From assembly GCA_037042185.1 (NCBI GenBank), contig JAXQJY010000032.1:1488001-1552000 (forward strand): a stretch of DNA of 64,000 nt. The letters run 5' to 3'. The position numbers and the translations under genes were made by a program. This stretch comes from Sordariomycetes sp. S80-01Y. Taxonomy: Eukaryota; Ascomycota; Sordariomycetes. The notes under the pieces are model-generated. The model made no database searches and was not told where the DNA came from. It worked only from the letters and a program-made list of their open reading frames with translations. Below are positions 41,670 to 53,196 of this stretch, in pieces (the first letter of the stretch is position 1; every line of letters starts with the position of its first letter).

Positions 41670-44600
41670 GTTGGGCAATGAAGACTGTCGAGTCTAGTAA
41701 TGTGTTGGATTTGTGTCGCCTCGGTACGTCCCGCGTGTCTTGGGCGACAGTGTGATGTCTTGGAAGGGGTTCGGTCAGAAGAGTGAACAAGTGCCAGCTC
41801 GCAACGAAGGGGCAGACGGGGGATTATGTACGAATACCCCGGACTCCGGACTACCACGAGGATGTAAAGGCTTGGCTTACGGGAGGGGAAGCATCCAGAC
41901 AGGGCGGACACATGTGGAGTTTAATAGAGTTTGCTTGTCGCGTGCTCCTTCAGATTTCTTGGGAGAGGGCACGTCGTCAGGACGGGAGTACGTACACGGT
42001 ACTGGGACGGGAGGAATGATCGACGATGCCGCAACGGTCCTGGTTACGTTGCCCACCCCTGTCACCTGGGTCGGTGTCTGCATCCTTTCCCGTCACCTCG
42101 CTTACACGGGCTGCTCAGACATGCATTTCTGAGCGTCTTCATTGTCACTATCGCACCGAGAAGCCGCAGATACGTTGTCAGTATATCGCCGACGTGGACA
42201 ATGACGCCGTCGTGAGGAGACGGCACACCCGATGCAGCATCGCGACGGCACATCACAGACGTGATGCCAGGGGGTCGTCGCGCCCATCGAAGGCCATCCC
42301 GGCCAGCGTCGACGGAGCCGCGGTGTTAGCTTGGCTATCGTCATGCATCGTGAAGTCACGATCTGGGCCGCCGAAACGATGCTCCCCAAACGGACCGTTG
42401 GCCTCACCGAAGCCCTCAATGCATCTCCGCTGGAGCCAAGCTACGAACTGAAAGCCACTGAACGCATTGGCCGATTCTGATGGGAAGAGAGGATCCGTAG
42501 CCAGAAGGCCCGATGTCAGTGGCGCTCGACTGGCGTCTGCGTCCAAAAGCCACGCAAACGGAGCTCCACCAGTCCACAGTCGAGGAAAAGGTCCGACCTC
42601 CAGGAGATGATGATGAGGCTGCTGGGCACTCTCTGGGCAACCGTAATCGAGCGACCCAACTTTCAATCTCCTCCGTCGGCTGACCCTCTCCATGCACGGA
42701 GTTTCGGTCTGCCAATGCTGAGGTGACGACGTGGTGTCGTGAAAGAAGGTTTGCTTAGAGCGTTGTGTAAATCGGGAAGACCGTAAAATGATGTCATAAC
42801 TTAAGCTTAAACGGTTTCCCCTGGCCCGCGGACACGATGCTCCAAAGGACAAGGGACACGCTAGAATCACAGTGAGATTACGGATATCCGACTCCAGCCT
42901 CGCTTCCAGGGCTGAATCATGTCATTTCACCTGCCATCTCCTTGAGCTGACGGCCGGTGACCTGGTATCTGTGCCTTCGCAGGTAGATCGCCATCCGCAT
43001 TGGTAGGAGGATGGCCAACTACCGGGGTCACTAGCAAAGCCACCAGATCCACCGGCATCCGCCATCAGTAAGACGGTTCAACAAGGCCATGCAGTGCGAG
43101 GAATTGTGAAACGCTGCTCGGCTGAGTCCTGTTCACATCTCAAAACGGACGGCCATTGCGACGGACTGTCCTTGACTTCCACACTCGAGCCGACCCACGC
43201 CTGTCGACACCGGAAATGGGCCGCCAACGCCAGTCTCGAGCGCTAACGGCCGACTTGACAAGTCACCCGACATTTGTCAAGGGAAGCCAGTACTGTACGA
43301 GTAAGAACCATTCAACCCTATCAAGGACTCTCCCAGCCCTCCCCCAGAGCACTCGACGCCTCTGTTCGCTGCATGTCCCTGCGACGCATACTGCAACGCT
43401 GTAATGCGCCGCGCCTCGCAAGGACAGCAACGCTGAGCGACGCTGAGCCAATTGTCGGACCGAGAATTCAGGCGTGCCCTCGGTGAGGCTTCTGGCAGGC
43501 TTCTGGAAGGGCTTGGCCGTTCCACACTTCGCGCCGTCCGAGATCATCGCCGGCACAGGGACCAGGACCACTTCTTCGGTCCGTTACTCGGTTCAACTGC
43601 CGGCAGTCCAGTGCCGCCGTTCAGCGAGGCGCCCGTTTAGACAGCCCGTTAAGAGATGATCTGTCTATCAGCATCCTCTCCCGGCTCATGGTTGCACCTC
43701 CGTGTCATCGCCCATGGGGTACTCCTGCAGAATGATGTTGGCTTCTACTCCGTACGGAGGCCCGACTTTTGCGTTGCAGATGGATCTCAGAATGGAGGGG
43801 GGCAGTCCGGAGCCCCAATTTCTTCTGAAGGGCCGACTTCCAGCATTGATGCTGTGGAACTGCTCACCGGAAAGTGGCCGACTCAGCGAGACCGTCCGCG
43901 AGACCGCCCGCGAGACATTCCGCTCTGTTTGGTACGGCTCCGGTTGGGTCTGCGGCTCTGCGAATGGCGGCGACCGCTGCACGCGCTACTGGCATTTTCT
44001 GTGATTGCTATTTCCGGGAACTCCAAGGTGTTTTCGGTCGGTCTTGAGCGTTGAAGCGTTTACCCGCGATCCGATTGTGCCTGTTTGCGCATGCTCTTTA
44101 GTATTCCAGCCAGGCCTTTGACCTGATTATATGGATCTCATTTGGCCCCCAGCAGCCCGCGCGTATGCCACAGCGGTCTCTGGGAAGCCTCAGGTGAGAG
44201 TTGTGCAGCGTGATCTCGATCTCCAGGTCTTGCACAAGCGACTTTGCCAGTGTTGCGGTTTACTTTACGAGTAGCAGCCGAAGGTCACAGCCCAGCATTG
44301 TTCGATCGTCATGACGCTTGACTTTCAGACCTGCGGTAGAGGGAGTTCTCCATATGGGTTTTGACTGTTACGGGGCGTACCGCACCCGTCGAAATTGTGC
44401 TGGTCCAGTGGTTGCTGATGCGCGCACGAAGCCTGGAACCAGAGCAAGCCTATTGTGATTCCTTCACACAGATCACAAGGCTTCCCTCGAGCTTCTACTA
44501 AGCTGCACCGGCTCTCTAAAAAGGCGCAGCTGGCGGGGAAGATTCTGACGAAGCCTCTGCGGGGCGCGCTTGGAAAGGCACGACCTTATCTCAAATTTAC

Positions 44601-44933
44601 AGAAGAAGCACGTATCATGGTTTGACTGCCACTGTCTTTCTGCCATGACTGTGTGAAACCTACATCAGCTGCTACGATTTGGCCCTCACTAAGTGCATAT
44701 CCAGGCTTCTTTTTGATAACAGCTTCAAGGTTTTGCATTTCACACCAATAAGCCCGCGAAGGTGGTCCAGATGTACGCGACCGCACGCAACCCTGGGGTA
44801 GGTAAGTCAAGCTTCGCCACCCGGTCCCGGTTAATCTGACACAGACCATCCGGCCCCGGGTGTCTCTTCTTCTTCGCACTATGGAAACTGCAAGTCGTCT
44901 TCCTTCTCTTGCGTTCTGCCATCATTGTCATAT
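41670..44933. other. gene-poor stretch, 3.3 kb
   Basis: This is the largest gap. A 205-aa minus-strand frame (42253-42870) and several 100-140-aa frames are present, but none shows a recognisable domain or start context. Short direct repeats occur at 43430-43450 (AACGCTGAGCGACGCTGAGC) and around 43888-43918 (repeated GCGAGACCG units). No transposon end was recognised. Confidence 0.4.
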
Positions 44934-47023
44934 CTAACCTAATCCATTGAATTCGGAGATCCCAAAGTCAAACTGGTCAAAGGCACCGTCAGTGAAGTCG
45001 AGGGGCCCCTGGGGGAATGAATCCAAATAGAGGAAAGACTGGGGTGGTGCACTGAGACTGTCCATGTCCATTCCATCGAGCAGCTGATTCGAATGATCAA
45101 TATCATGTGGGAAGGCCGGCATATCCTCAGTGAACATTTGGGGCGGATACACTGATTCGTCTCCGGCATGACTCTTTGAGGCATCGCTCGTGGTTGACGG
45201 CTCCAGCGTCTTTGGTCTCATACACGAAGCAATAATTTCTATGCTCCGCTGGATTCCGGGGCAGCTTGCTTTGGTATTCTTGAGCGCCCGGAGGTATGTC
45301 TCCAATCGATCACTTGCGCCAGGAACCTCATCCCGAGTATCCTGAACAGCTACCGTTGCGGCGGTGTAGGCACAGTAGCACATAACGTAGGTGCATTTAT
45401 CCAAGCCAAAGTGCTGTTCCATCAGTAGCAATATGTTCTCGACACCTGCCGCGGCATCCCTGCACGTCGAGCGAGAGGACATGATGTTTTTGAAGGGTCG
45501 ATGGAGAAGGATGATCGACGTGTAGTAGAGGAGGCTGTTAGTCACAACACGATCAGTTAACTGGCTGCAAGTAATCTCGCCGGCTTCTGAGAGACCCAAA
45601 GAGCCAGTACTTACTTCTGGGTTAGAATATGTGGGGGCGGGCAGTGTTGTGGACGACTAGAAGGGTAGATAGTCAAGGCTTTGGGCGATTCCGATCGCCA
45701 TCTGTGCAACCTGTGCTGCGTCTTCTGCACGAATTCGAGAACAGTTGCAGTCCTAAGCCTCCCATAAATGTTCAGAAGAATGTCGTTAATGATCACGCCC
45801 AACTTGCAAAAGTTGCGAAAGCAGGAGATCTTGTGAGAATAGGTTCCTTGTCTGCCCTGGTCGTCTCCAGTTGGCCGCCAGATGATGTCTTCGTCAGTAG
45901 AGGTATCAAAGTTGCTCTCGGACATCGGTGGCTCCGGAAGCGAAGGACTTCGGCCAAAATAAAGACTGATGGCCTTGTCCCAGAGATAACAAGACCATGC
46001 AAGTTGATACGAGACTTGGTTTCGCCTGACGACGCCAGAGTCAGCATCAGCTGGGATGGTCCAATCCCTTGAATAGAGCCCCAGATCTATGCATATACGT
46101 GAAGCCATTCCGCTGTAGAGCCAGGATTGAGAAACATTGCCTTCGCCGATCTCGCGTGCACTCAGCTGTAGCAAAGCTTGCGCCAAGGTAACAGATCCTC
46201 CTTTATGTATCTCCTGTCCGAGAAGCAAATTACTCCTGGCCAGAAGTTCTTCACTGAGATGACGATCCGTGAAGCGGGTTGAGTGGAGGCAAAGCACCGA
46301 CAGCAGAAGTGGCGACGAATACTGCCCTCCAGTAGCCGTGTCCTTGAGGAATATCTCACGGTTCACAAACATGAAAGTTGGGTGAACCCATGTCCAGTGA
46401 GTCTCGAGAAGATGACGAATGGTATGGGATGGAATTCCCAACAGTGTTGATGCCGCTTCGTGAACTCTGTCAGCCCAGTAGGCCAATTGCTTCGGATTCA
46501 TGGTCGGGAGTTTGCAACGTAGAGGGCCAGACCCGTCGGAACGTGATCGCACTGTCCCAGGGTCGTGGATTGCTGAGGTCGTTTCGTAGTAGGTCTCGCC
46601 TCGTTCCAAAGTGGCATCTTTAGGGCTCACGGTGGCTTGCGAAGGCACCGAGCGGACGAAATGCCCTTCGTCCAAGCTGGCGTGGGACGCCTCTCCCCCG
46701 TCCGTCGAACCATTAGTCGGTGCTACGCTTGGTGGCGCGCTTGTTTGGGATGCGTTGCGTTGAAGGTCCTGAACCAGTCGCTCCAGCTCTGCTATTCGAT
46801 CCGTCATGGCCAGCACCTGGGTCATGGGTGGTACCTTGTCGTAGTGACACTCATCGTTGTACGCGAGGCAGATGCCACAGATTGGCTGTGCTCCATCACA
46901 CCTGATCTTTCGCGACCTGCAGCCCCGGCAAGTCAATGTGGTCGACTTCTTAATCTGTTGTCGGGAGGTTCTGGTCCTTGCCTTCTCAGTGCGGCTCCCA
47001 CGAGATTCCGGCATTGTGGCCAT
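44934..47023 (-). CDS. Zn2Cys6 transcription factor (fungal-specific TF domain)
   Basis: Exons are 47023-45615 and 45534-44934, giving 669 aa. The zinc cluster is at about residues 32-59 with spacing Cx2Cx6Cx6Cx2Cx6C (CRGCRSRKIRC ... CGICLAYNDEC). The preceding basic segment and following linker lead into a short coiled coil (MTDRIAELERLVQDLQ), as in dimeric Gal4-type factors. The middle homology region includes GMASRICIDLGLY and SCYLWDKAISLYFGRSPSL. The acceptor at 45535 is preferred because it gives HILTQNLLYYTSIILLHRPF; a second acceptor 27 nt upstream is in the same frame and cannot be excluded. It lies directly beside the catabolic-looking genes and may regulate them. Confidence 0.9.
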
Positions 47024-47508
47024 GCATTGAGGTCAGAAACAGGACGTGAGCACTGGAGGGATGAAGACAGGTCCCTTGCAAGAAATTATTCTGATGAATG
47101 TCTATGCGCGACGAGGTTTGATGTTTCTCAACAGGATTGAGAAGCGAGATGATCCTTCAGATTCAGTAGTGGGGGAAGCAACCTGCGAACAGCTGGGCCC
47201 CGAGGCCCTTAAAAGTCCACTAAGTCTAAGTCCGGCAGGCAATGGAGTCATTGACCCCAACTTTTCTCCGCACATAGTTGAGGCTTACAGGAACCAATGA
47301 AAGCTCCGAGTAAAGTATACTCTAAGCCGTCCTTCACTACTTCGTAAGCTCAGAGGCATTCCACTCGGCTAGGTGGCCGCTTCAAGTGTCCCTTGGCCTT
47401 GCCATACTCGGTGAAGAAATGCAAGATTGCGCATTGCATAGAAGTTAATGATCTAACTGAGTGCTTTCATTACTTGATAATGGACAACTCGATCGAAGGT
47501 TGCCTCGC
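47024..47508. other. intergenic, regulator promoter
   Basis: This is the upstream region of the Zn2Cys6 gene and the 3' flank of the dehydrogenase gene. No ORF of note is present. Confidence 0.45.
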
Positions 47509-48558
47509 TTAGACCAGCCTATTGCCTCTGGTGCTTTCTTTCCCATGGGAGACTTCCAACGCTGTTTCTGCAGCGACAATTCCACTCAAGCTCTGGTTCT
47601 CTATTGTCGAGGCGCCTACATGAGGGAGTATTGTAACATTCGGAAATTGTAATAGACGCGAGTAGGTAGCCATCGTCGGCGGCTCGACCTCTACTGCATC
47701 CAATCCGACCCCAAAGAGCTTCCCGGTCCTGAGCACCTCAAGCAGAGCTTCTTCATCCACGACGCCACCTCTGGAAGCATTCAGAAGGATTGCGTTTGGT
47801 TTCATCTGAGCGAACTGGTCTTGCGATATAGAGTTGCGGGTGGAACTCGTCAAGGGAACGTGAAGGGAAACCACATCGGCAGTGTTGAGAAGCTCCTTTA
47901 GGCTGGTAACGCGATGAAACTGGGCTTGGGGCAGAGAAATAGTCTGCTTTTCATCGAGGAAAGGATCGAACCCGACGACATTGCCATTCATCGCGCCAAT
48001 CCACTTATTTCCAAAAGCCACGCCGATATTGCCAATTCCGACAATTCCCAACGTCTTCCGGAATAGACTCAACCCGAGCGTCTTGCTTCGCATGATTTTT
48101 TCGCCGGCTCTGATGCGTCGATCCATTTCTGGGACTCTCCTTGCTAAAGAGACTGCCAGTGCTAGGCTCAGCTCGGCAACAGCTTCTGAGTTGAGACCAG
48201 GCGTGTTGTATACTCTGATGCCGAACTTGGCCGCAGCTCCAAGATCGACGTTGTCCACGCCCACTCCTTGCTTGACAATGCACTGAAGCTTTTCACACTT
48301 TGCCAAATCTTTAGCCGATAATATGGTGTCGCTTCGAAGGAGCAAAGTCATCGCTTCCTTTTGGTATTCGTTTCGCGCAGGGTCGGAGGGGAGGACGATA
48401 CGCATACCAGATGCTGCCTGTAGTTTTGCGATGGCGTCGGGGTGATAAGGGTCCATTACAAAGATTGCGGGTTGTGAAGGGTCTTCATTATGGCTTTTGG
48501 AAACAGTTCCAGATGGCATAGTGCCATTGGAAGCGTCACGCCCGTGGTTGATAGTCAT
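47509..48558 (-). CDS. D-isomer-specific 2-hydroxyacid dehydrogenase
   Basis: The product is 349 aa, intronless. It should interconvert a 2-oxo acid and a D-2-hydroxy acid with NAD(P)H. The NAD-binding Rossmann motif GIVGIGNIG lies at about residue 167. The catalytic triad of the family is present: Arg in LLNASRGGVVDE, Glu in AVEVEPP, and His in ILPHVGAST. The substrate-side loop reads VKQGVGVDNVD. The closest named groups are phosphoglycerate dehydrogenase-like and hydroxypyruvate/glyoxylate reductase-like enzymes. The substrate cannot be read from the sequence. It is the first enzyme gene of the putative cluster, and its upstream region is crowded with CCCGGG-type boxes. Confidence 0.92.
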   Translation of the reverse strand: MTINHGRDASNGTMPSGTVSKSHNEDPSQPAIFVMDPYHPDAIAKLQAASGMRIVLPSDPARNEYQKEAMTLLLRSDTILSAKDLAKCEKLQCIVKQGVGVDNVDLGAAAKFGIRVYNTPGLNSEAVAELSLALAVSLARRVPEMDRRIRAGEKIMRSKTLGLSLFRKTLGIVGIGNIGVAFGNKWIGAMNGNVVGFDPFLDEKQTISLPQAQFHRVTSLKELLNTADVVSLHVPLTSSTRNSISQDQFAQMKPNAILLNASRGGVVDEEALLEVLRTGKLFGVGLDAVEVEPPTMATYSRLLQFPNVTILPHVGASTIENQSLSGIVAAETALEVSHGKESTRGNRLV

Positions 48559-49407
48559 GATGCGCGCTTGCCATAAGATTGCTCGAGCTATTACTAGAAA
48601 GCCATCGAGGCGTGGCGGGCCGCCCCTACAAATACTTATGTATGTTTTCTGATTATACCAGCTAAGTTCTGCTTCCGTAACGCGTTCAATGCCACGCTAC
48701 GATGTATGGGACATGTGTTTCAGACACCCTCGTTGGGTATCCCGGAAACTTGCCGGCACCTGGCAATGAACATCTCTCAAGGCAATCGTGAATATCAGCG
48801 GCACTGAAAACATCCCGGGTTACGGAAGTCCCAAACTCTTCGTTGCAGAGCACAAAGTTCAGATTGGGACGTCGGTCGTTTCCCCGGGGGGTTTCCGGGA
48901 GGGTTTCCGGCTGATGTCTGCGAACCCCTCAGTCCAAGAGTTTAGCTTCCAAGGGGGATCGAAGTAAGAGACCCACAGCTCATACCCTTATAGCTCTAGA
49001 GCTCAGAGCTATTAATACTTTTACGAAAGGAGAAGTCAATAGCGACTCACATTGTGGCCACACTTTTCGCCACCCTCCGTGCGCAATGCTTTACCTCAGC
49101 CGTGGCAGAATGAACACCTAAGGAGCCGTAGGCTATGACGCATTGTAGACGGGCTTTTAATGTATATTTTTTCAGTCTGAGGTCTGAAGGACAACTTCTA
49201 GAAATATGCTGGCTTGAGGACAAACACACTTCTCGATGAGGAACAGCGCCCAAACGCGGACATCAACTTGCACTTTCAAGTTCCTATACCAAAACCCCTT
49301 GCTTAACACGTAGCTTTCCCCTCTGAGTCATACCGCACACGTAACTTCCTTAGCCAGTCCCAGTCTTCTTCACCTTAGGATAATTGCACTCGCCCTTCCT
49401 GTATTCA
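48559..49407. other. intergenic, dehydrogenase promoter
   Basis: The 850-bp stretch upstream of the dehydrogenase holds no gene. It contains several GC-rich palindromic boxes, described separately. The part beyond 48960 is AT-richer and probably includes the 3' UTR of the permease gene. Confidence 0.5.
48740..48910. promoter_or_regulatory. cluster of TCCCGGGA-like boxes
   Basis: TCCCGGAAA (48740-48748), TCCCGGGTT (48813-48821), TCCCCGGGGGG (from 48881), TTTCCGGGA (48892-48900) and a further TTTCCGG (from 48904) lie 180-350 bp upstream of the dehydrogenase start. The repeated near-palindrome suggests binding sites for a dimeric regulator, perhaps one of the zinc-cluster proteins encoded nearby. 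This is inference from sequence alone. Confidence 0.4.
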
Positions 49408-51108
49408 TTACAAAGTGTAGCGGAACATGGGGCTGCGGTTGCCGAGTTTCGATAGATCGTCCTCAGAAAACTTCTCAGCAATCTCTTCCATACTCATGTT
49501 ATCACGCTTCTTATTGATGCGATTGTAGCGAAAATCCAGGAAGATGACAGCGGCCACGCCAGCAACAGCCGCGGCCATCGAAACACCGAAGCCAGTCGGG
49601 TAGGCCGGCTTCTCGCTTTCGATAAAGATGTAGCTTGCAATGATACCTCCAACACTCGATACCGAAAGAATAAAGGCGAGACCCAGACTGCGCTTGGCCG
49701 CTCCGGCACTATTGTTGCTGGCCCAGGAGGATGTTCCTGGGTTGATGGGGTAGAATCCAATGTTTGCAAGAGTGACTGCGAAGTAGCAGGGCCCGATGTT
49801 GTCCGAAATGTGAGGAGCCAAAGGAACGATGATACAGTAAGATACGACGATCAGCGCTTGCGGAATAGCCAAGAAATAGGATCGGCGACGGAATTTGTCG
49901 GCCAAAACATTGAAGCTGATGGAGCTAATGGCGCCAGCGACGTAGGGCGGGATGCTGAGGAGCTGCGCCTGGCTGGAACTGTAGCCCATGTTTTTGATGA
50001 TCTGAGGGAGCGTGAACTTGAACCCATAGTTGGGGATCGTGTTGGACCAGTAGCTCAGGATGAGCGGGTAGTATTGCCAGTCGGTGAGGACGTCCTTCAG
50101 CAAGCCCCATGACAGCTTCTTGCCCTCAGCGTCGGCCTTCTCGCCACCATTTTGGGCAACCATGCGGCGGATAAGATAGTCATTTTCCTCTGGAGTGAGC
50201 CACTTTGGTCGACACTCAGGGGTGTCGGTGAGAATGATGGGACACAAAACTCCCACCAAGACTGTGGCGATGCCTTCGATGATGAAGATCCACCTCCATC
50301 CTTCTACACCGGCTATACCATCCATCTTGGCGAGGGCAAAGGCGAGCAGACCAGAGAAAGCACCAGAAAGTGCGGATCCCATATAAAAAATGGCGATCCG
50401 AGTTGCGAGCTCATACTTGGTATACCATTTGTTCAAGAAGGCAATCGCGCCCGGGAACAGTCCTGCTTCGAAGAGACCCATGAAGAATCGGACGGCCATC
50501 AGCCCTCCGTAGTTATTGACTATTCCGTGGAGCGTCATCATGACTCCCCACAGGGTAGTAATGATACCGAGCCATCGGGAGGGGGTGTGAGGAAACCACT
50601 TCTCGAAGATCCAATTCGAAGGCACCTCTGATGAGCCGCGAAGGTCAGCTGTCAAGCTCGTTAAGAGTGATTTTTGGCGGTGGTCAACTCACCGCACAGG
50701 ATGTATGGGATGAAGAAAATGGATAAAACGATCTGATACTGAGTTGGTGTCAGGTTTAAATCGGCTTCGATGCCCTGCATCCATGTTAGCAACCTGTTGC
50801 CTGGCGCAAGGCAAAACCTACCTCAATCTTCGCGTTGCCGATATTGGCTCGATCAATATAGGACAGAACTAGTTTGAATCAACTCATCGCCCAGTAAAGA
50901 TGGGTTACCTGCAAGCTGCAGTAAACATACGGTACAAGAGCATTAGCATTGGCACGATACGAATATCCATCTTGAGAAGGACCTTCTTCCTCTTCTTCGC
51001 CGGGAACTCGTCGCTGATGTCCTGATATGCCGAAACTTCGTTCCGCTCGTCAGGCTTAACGATCTCGGCTTCCTCGAAAGGTGCCTTGTCTTGTTTGACT
51101 TCCGTCAT
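49408..51108 (-). CDS. MFS permease, anion:cation symporter (allantoate/Dal5) type
   Basis: There are four exons: 51108-50931, 50868-50822, 50774-50693 and 50627-49408, with introns of 62, 47 and 65 bp, giving 508 aa. Splicing gives MLLYLLSYIDRANIGNAKIEG and then IPYILCEVPSNW, the hallmark of helices 1 and 2 in Dal5/Tna1-type carriers. FFMGLFEAGLFPG (helix 4) and GWRWIFIIEG (after helix 5) are also diagnostic. These carriers import organic anions such as allantoate, nicotinate, tartrate or other carboxylates. Position between a dehydrogenase and an aldolase suggests it takes up the substrate of the pathway. Confidence 0.92.
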
Positions 51109-51834
51109 GATCTCAGGCTTATCGCTGTTTGTTCGGGAATTGATGAGCAGATCAGAATGAGGTATCAGGTGCAAGGCGAAGGACGACGTCTAGACTCAAA
51201 GGCAGACAACGATCAACTTATACTTATTTTGAGAAAGTTCTTATTTATGTCGCTGCGAAGATGAAAAATATCTAGCGTACCCCGGACTCTCGGGTTGCCC
51301 CATATCAAAGTAGGCGCATGGACTTAGCCCGCATGCTACATCAACCCGGGGTGTTCTGCTCGTTGATCGTGGTAGTATTGTGACTTGTGATCACTTGGCA
51401 GATGCGGAAATCTCCCGTGTATACACGCATTCAGAAAGAACTAAATGGGTTTCTGACCATTCGCCGCGGGAGATCACCTAGAGGCACGGGCTGAGATGAA
51501 GTCTCCACGGATGTGCTGCCGGTCACCTCCCGGGAAGTCGACCGGGGCGGCACCGTCCAACGTCGGAAAGAAATCCCAGGTCCCTCTTAGCGGGCAGTCT
51601 AATCCTTTCGGGGAAACTTCGTGCGAACTAAACAATCAAGGTATCTTGGCGTGAGTCTAATAGCCAAACCAATACAATAGTTATCTCATCGCTGCCACCA
51701 ATGTTCACATGCCACACAATGGGCCTAGCACGCCAGACATCTGCAGGAACAGAAGCGTTTGTGACATTACGATGATTACTTCACGTACTTGGATCAACTT
51801 TTTTCTGTCTTGGATGACTATCATTGATCCGTTT
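51109..51834. promoter_or_regulatory. permease promoter with CCCGGG boxes
   Basis: The 726-bp stretch has no ORF of note. ACCCGGGGT (51344-51352) and TCCCGGGAA (51528-51536) lie 236 and 420 bp upstream of the permease start codon. Further half-sites occur, such as ACCCCGGAC near 51280 and GCGGGAGA near 51468. They resemble the boxes upstream of the dehydrogenase and aldolase genes. Confidence 0.4.
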
Positions 51835-52736
51835 CTACAATCTAAACTTCCTGCTTGCCTCAGAAAAAGAAAGCCCATCATGTTTCATAGCCTCCGCCAT
51901 CTTGGAATCAGCCTCGACTTGCTTCTTCATCAGAGGCAGAATATCTTTAGCTAGCCCCCGGGGCAAGACGACCACACCATTCAGGTCCGCAATGATGTAG
52001 TCTCCCGGGTTGACAGTGGCATCCGTGCCCGGTATTTGCAATCTGACTGGCTCATTGACAGCCACAACCTTGACAGCAGCATAAGGCGGTGCTGTCCCAG
52101 TATCTTTCGCGAATATCTGACGGTTCCCATTTATCAGCTCCTCTGAATGCGGCTCACACGCTGTTTGATGGGCCGTTGTACTTACAGGAAAGCCGAGGGC
52201 ACGTTGTTCCTCGAGATCTCGGAATCGCCCATCAATTACGGCGCCAACGGCACCGCTACCTATGGCACGAGTGGACATCAGTCCGCCATACACTGCATTT
52301 GCGGTTGTAGGACTGGAAACGAAGATCACGGCGCCCTTAGGTATCGTGTCAATCTGCGTAGCGTAAGAGGGTTGTCAGCTCTTCCCTCAAAGGGAGTTGT
52401 GCTTCCAGGCTATAAGTCGCAAAATGTAAGGGTTATGAAGCGTACATAATGAGTTTGAAGCCTTGGGGTCGGATCGTCAATGGGAACATATTTGACGGTG
52501 TACGCTGGTCCTATGACCTTGGTGTCGCCCGATTGTCGCATTGGCGACCACATTGTGAGGCCGGGAAGAAAGCCTCCTGCGCCATGTCCAAGCTTGCAAA
52601 GGCCATCGCTGACATCGCAGCTAAAGCATCTCATGTCAGCGAATGTTCTTCTTATGAGTCCCAAGGAGCGTAGAAAACGGAAATACCTAGTGAACTCCTG
52701 GAGCTTCTCAATGATATGGTCGCTTGTCGTTGCCAT
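51835..52736 (-). CDS. RraA/LigK-like aldolase (HMG/CHA aldolase family)
   Basis: There are four exons: 52736-52687, 52620-52446, 52353-52186 and 52116-51835, with introns of 66, 92 and 69 bp, giving 224 aa. Members of this fold are class II 4-hydroxy-4-methyl-2-oxoglutarate / 4-carboxy-4-hydroxy-2-oxoadipate aldolases and oxaloacetate decarboxylases. N-terminal TSCDVSDGLCKLG, the glycine loop YGGLMSTRAIGSGAVGAV and DGRFRDLEE are visible. Arg120-Asp121 of the last match the substrate and metal residues of characterised aldolases. NPGDYIIADLNGVVVLP closes the core. The likely products are pyruvate plus a second keto acid. It fires divergently from a LigI-like hydrolase. Confidence 0.88.
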
Positions 52737-53196
52737 GACCCTGGCTGTCAGCAGAGAGCAGCACAACTGGGTCGCTTGGTTTGCTGGAACGGTTTCAGAT
52801 TTTCTGCAATTCGACCTCTTGGCTCTTTGTAGGATAAATGAACAGATAGAGGGCAACTTGAGTTCCTAAAGGTTGACTCAAGCACGCGTGCTACTAAACC
52901 TGTGCCACCGCCGACCAGAGTAAGGCCGCGCCGTTGTCGCAAGCTGAAATATGAGTTCGGGGTTTTCCCGTCCCTGCAGAATTCATCCAAGGAATCTTTG
53001 CACAGTTCGAGGGGGGGGCAGTTCAAAATCAATGACTCTCCCGGGGACATTCCGGGGATCCCCCCGAGCTTGAATATCTCATCGTTTCAACCCCAGGCAA
53101 CCCGAATATTGCAGGGTCTCGGCATTTCCTGCAAATCCATCAGATCACAGCCAGCTGGTGATCCGCTAATTCATCTTCTTCAATGCAGAATTGACC
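52737..53196. promoter_or_regulatory. bidirectional promoter, aldolase / amidohydrolase
   Basis: The 460 bp separate divergent start codons, so both enzyme genes probably share control elements. TCCCGGGGA (53039-53047) and TTCCGGGGA (53050-53058) are spaced 11 bp apart. A run of nine G after CGA near 53008 mirrors the CCCCCCGAG at about 53060. Confidence 0.5.

Noticed and set aside
48881-48910. Possible microsatellite of TTTCC/GGG units
   Set aside because: Units differ in sequence and length; better read as repeated promoter boxes.
51835-52736. Reading the RraA-like gene as the bacterial RNase E inhibitor
   Set aside because: That role is specific to bacteria; the DGRFRDLEE and glycine-loop residues fit the aldolase members of the fold.
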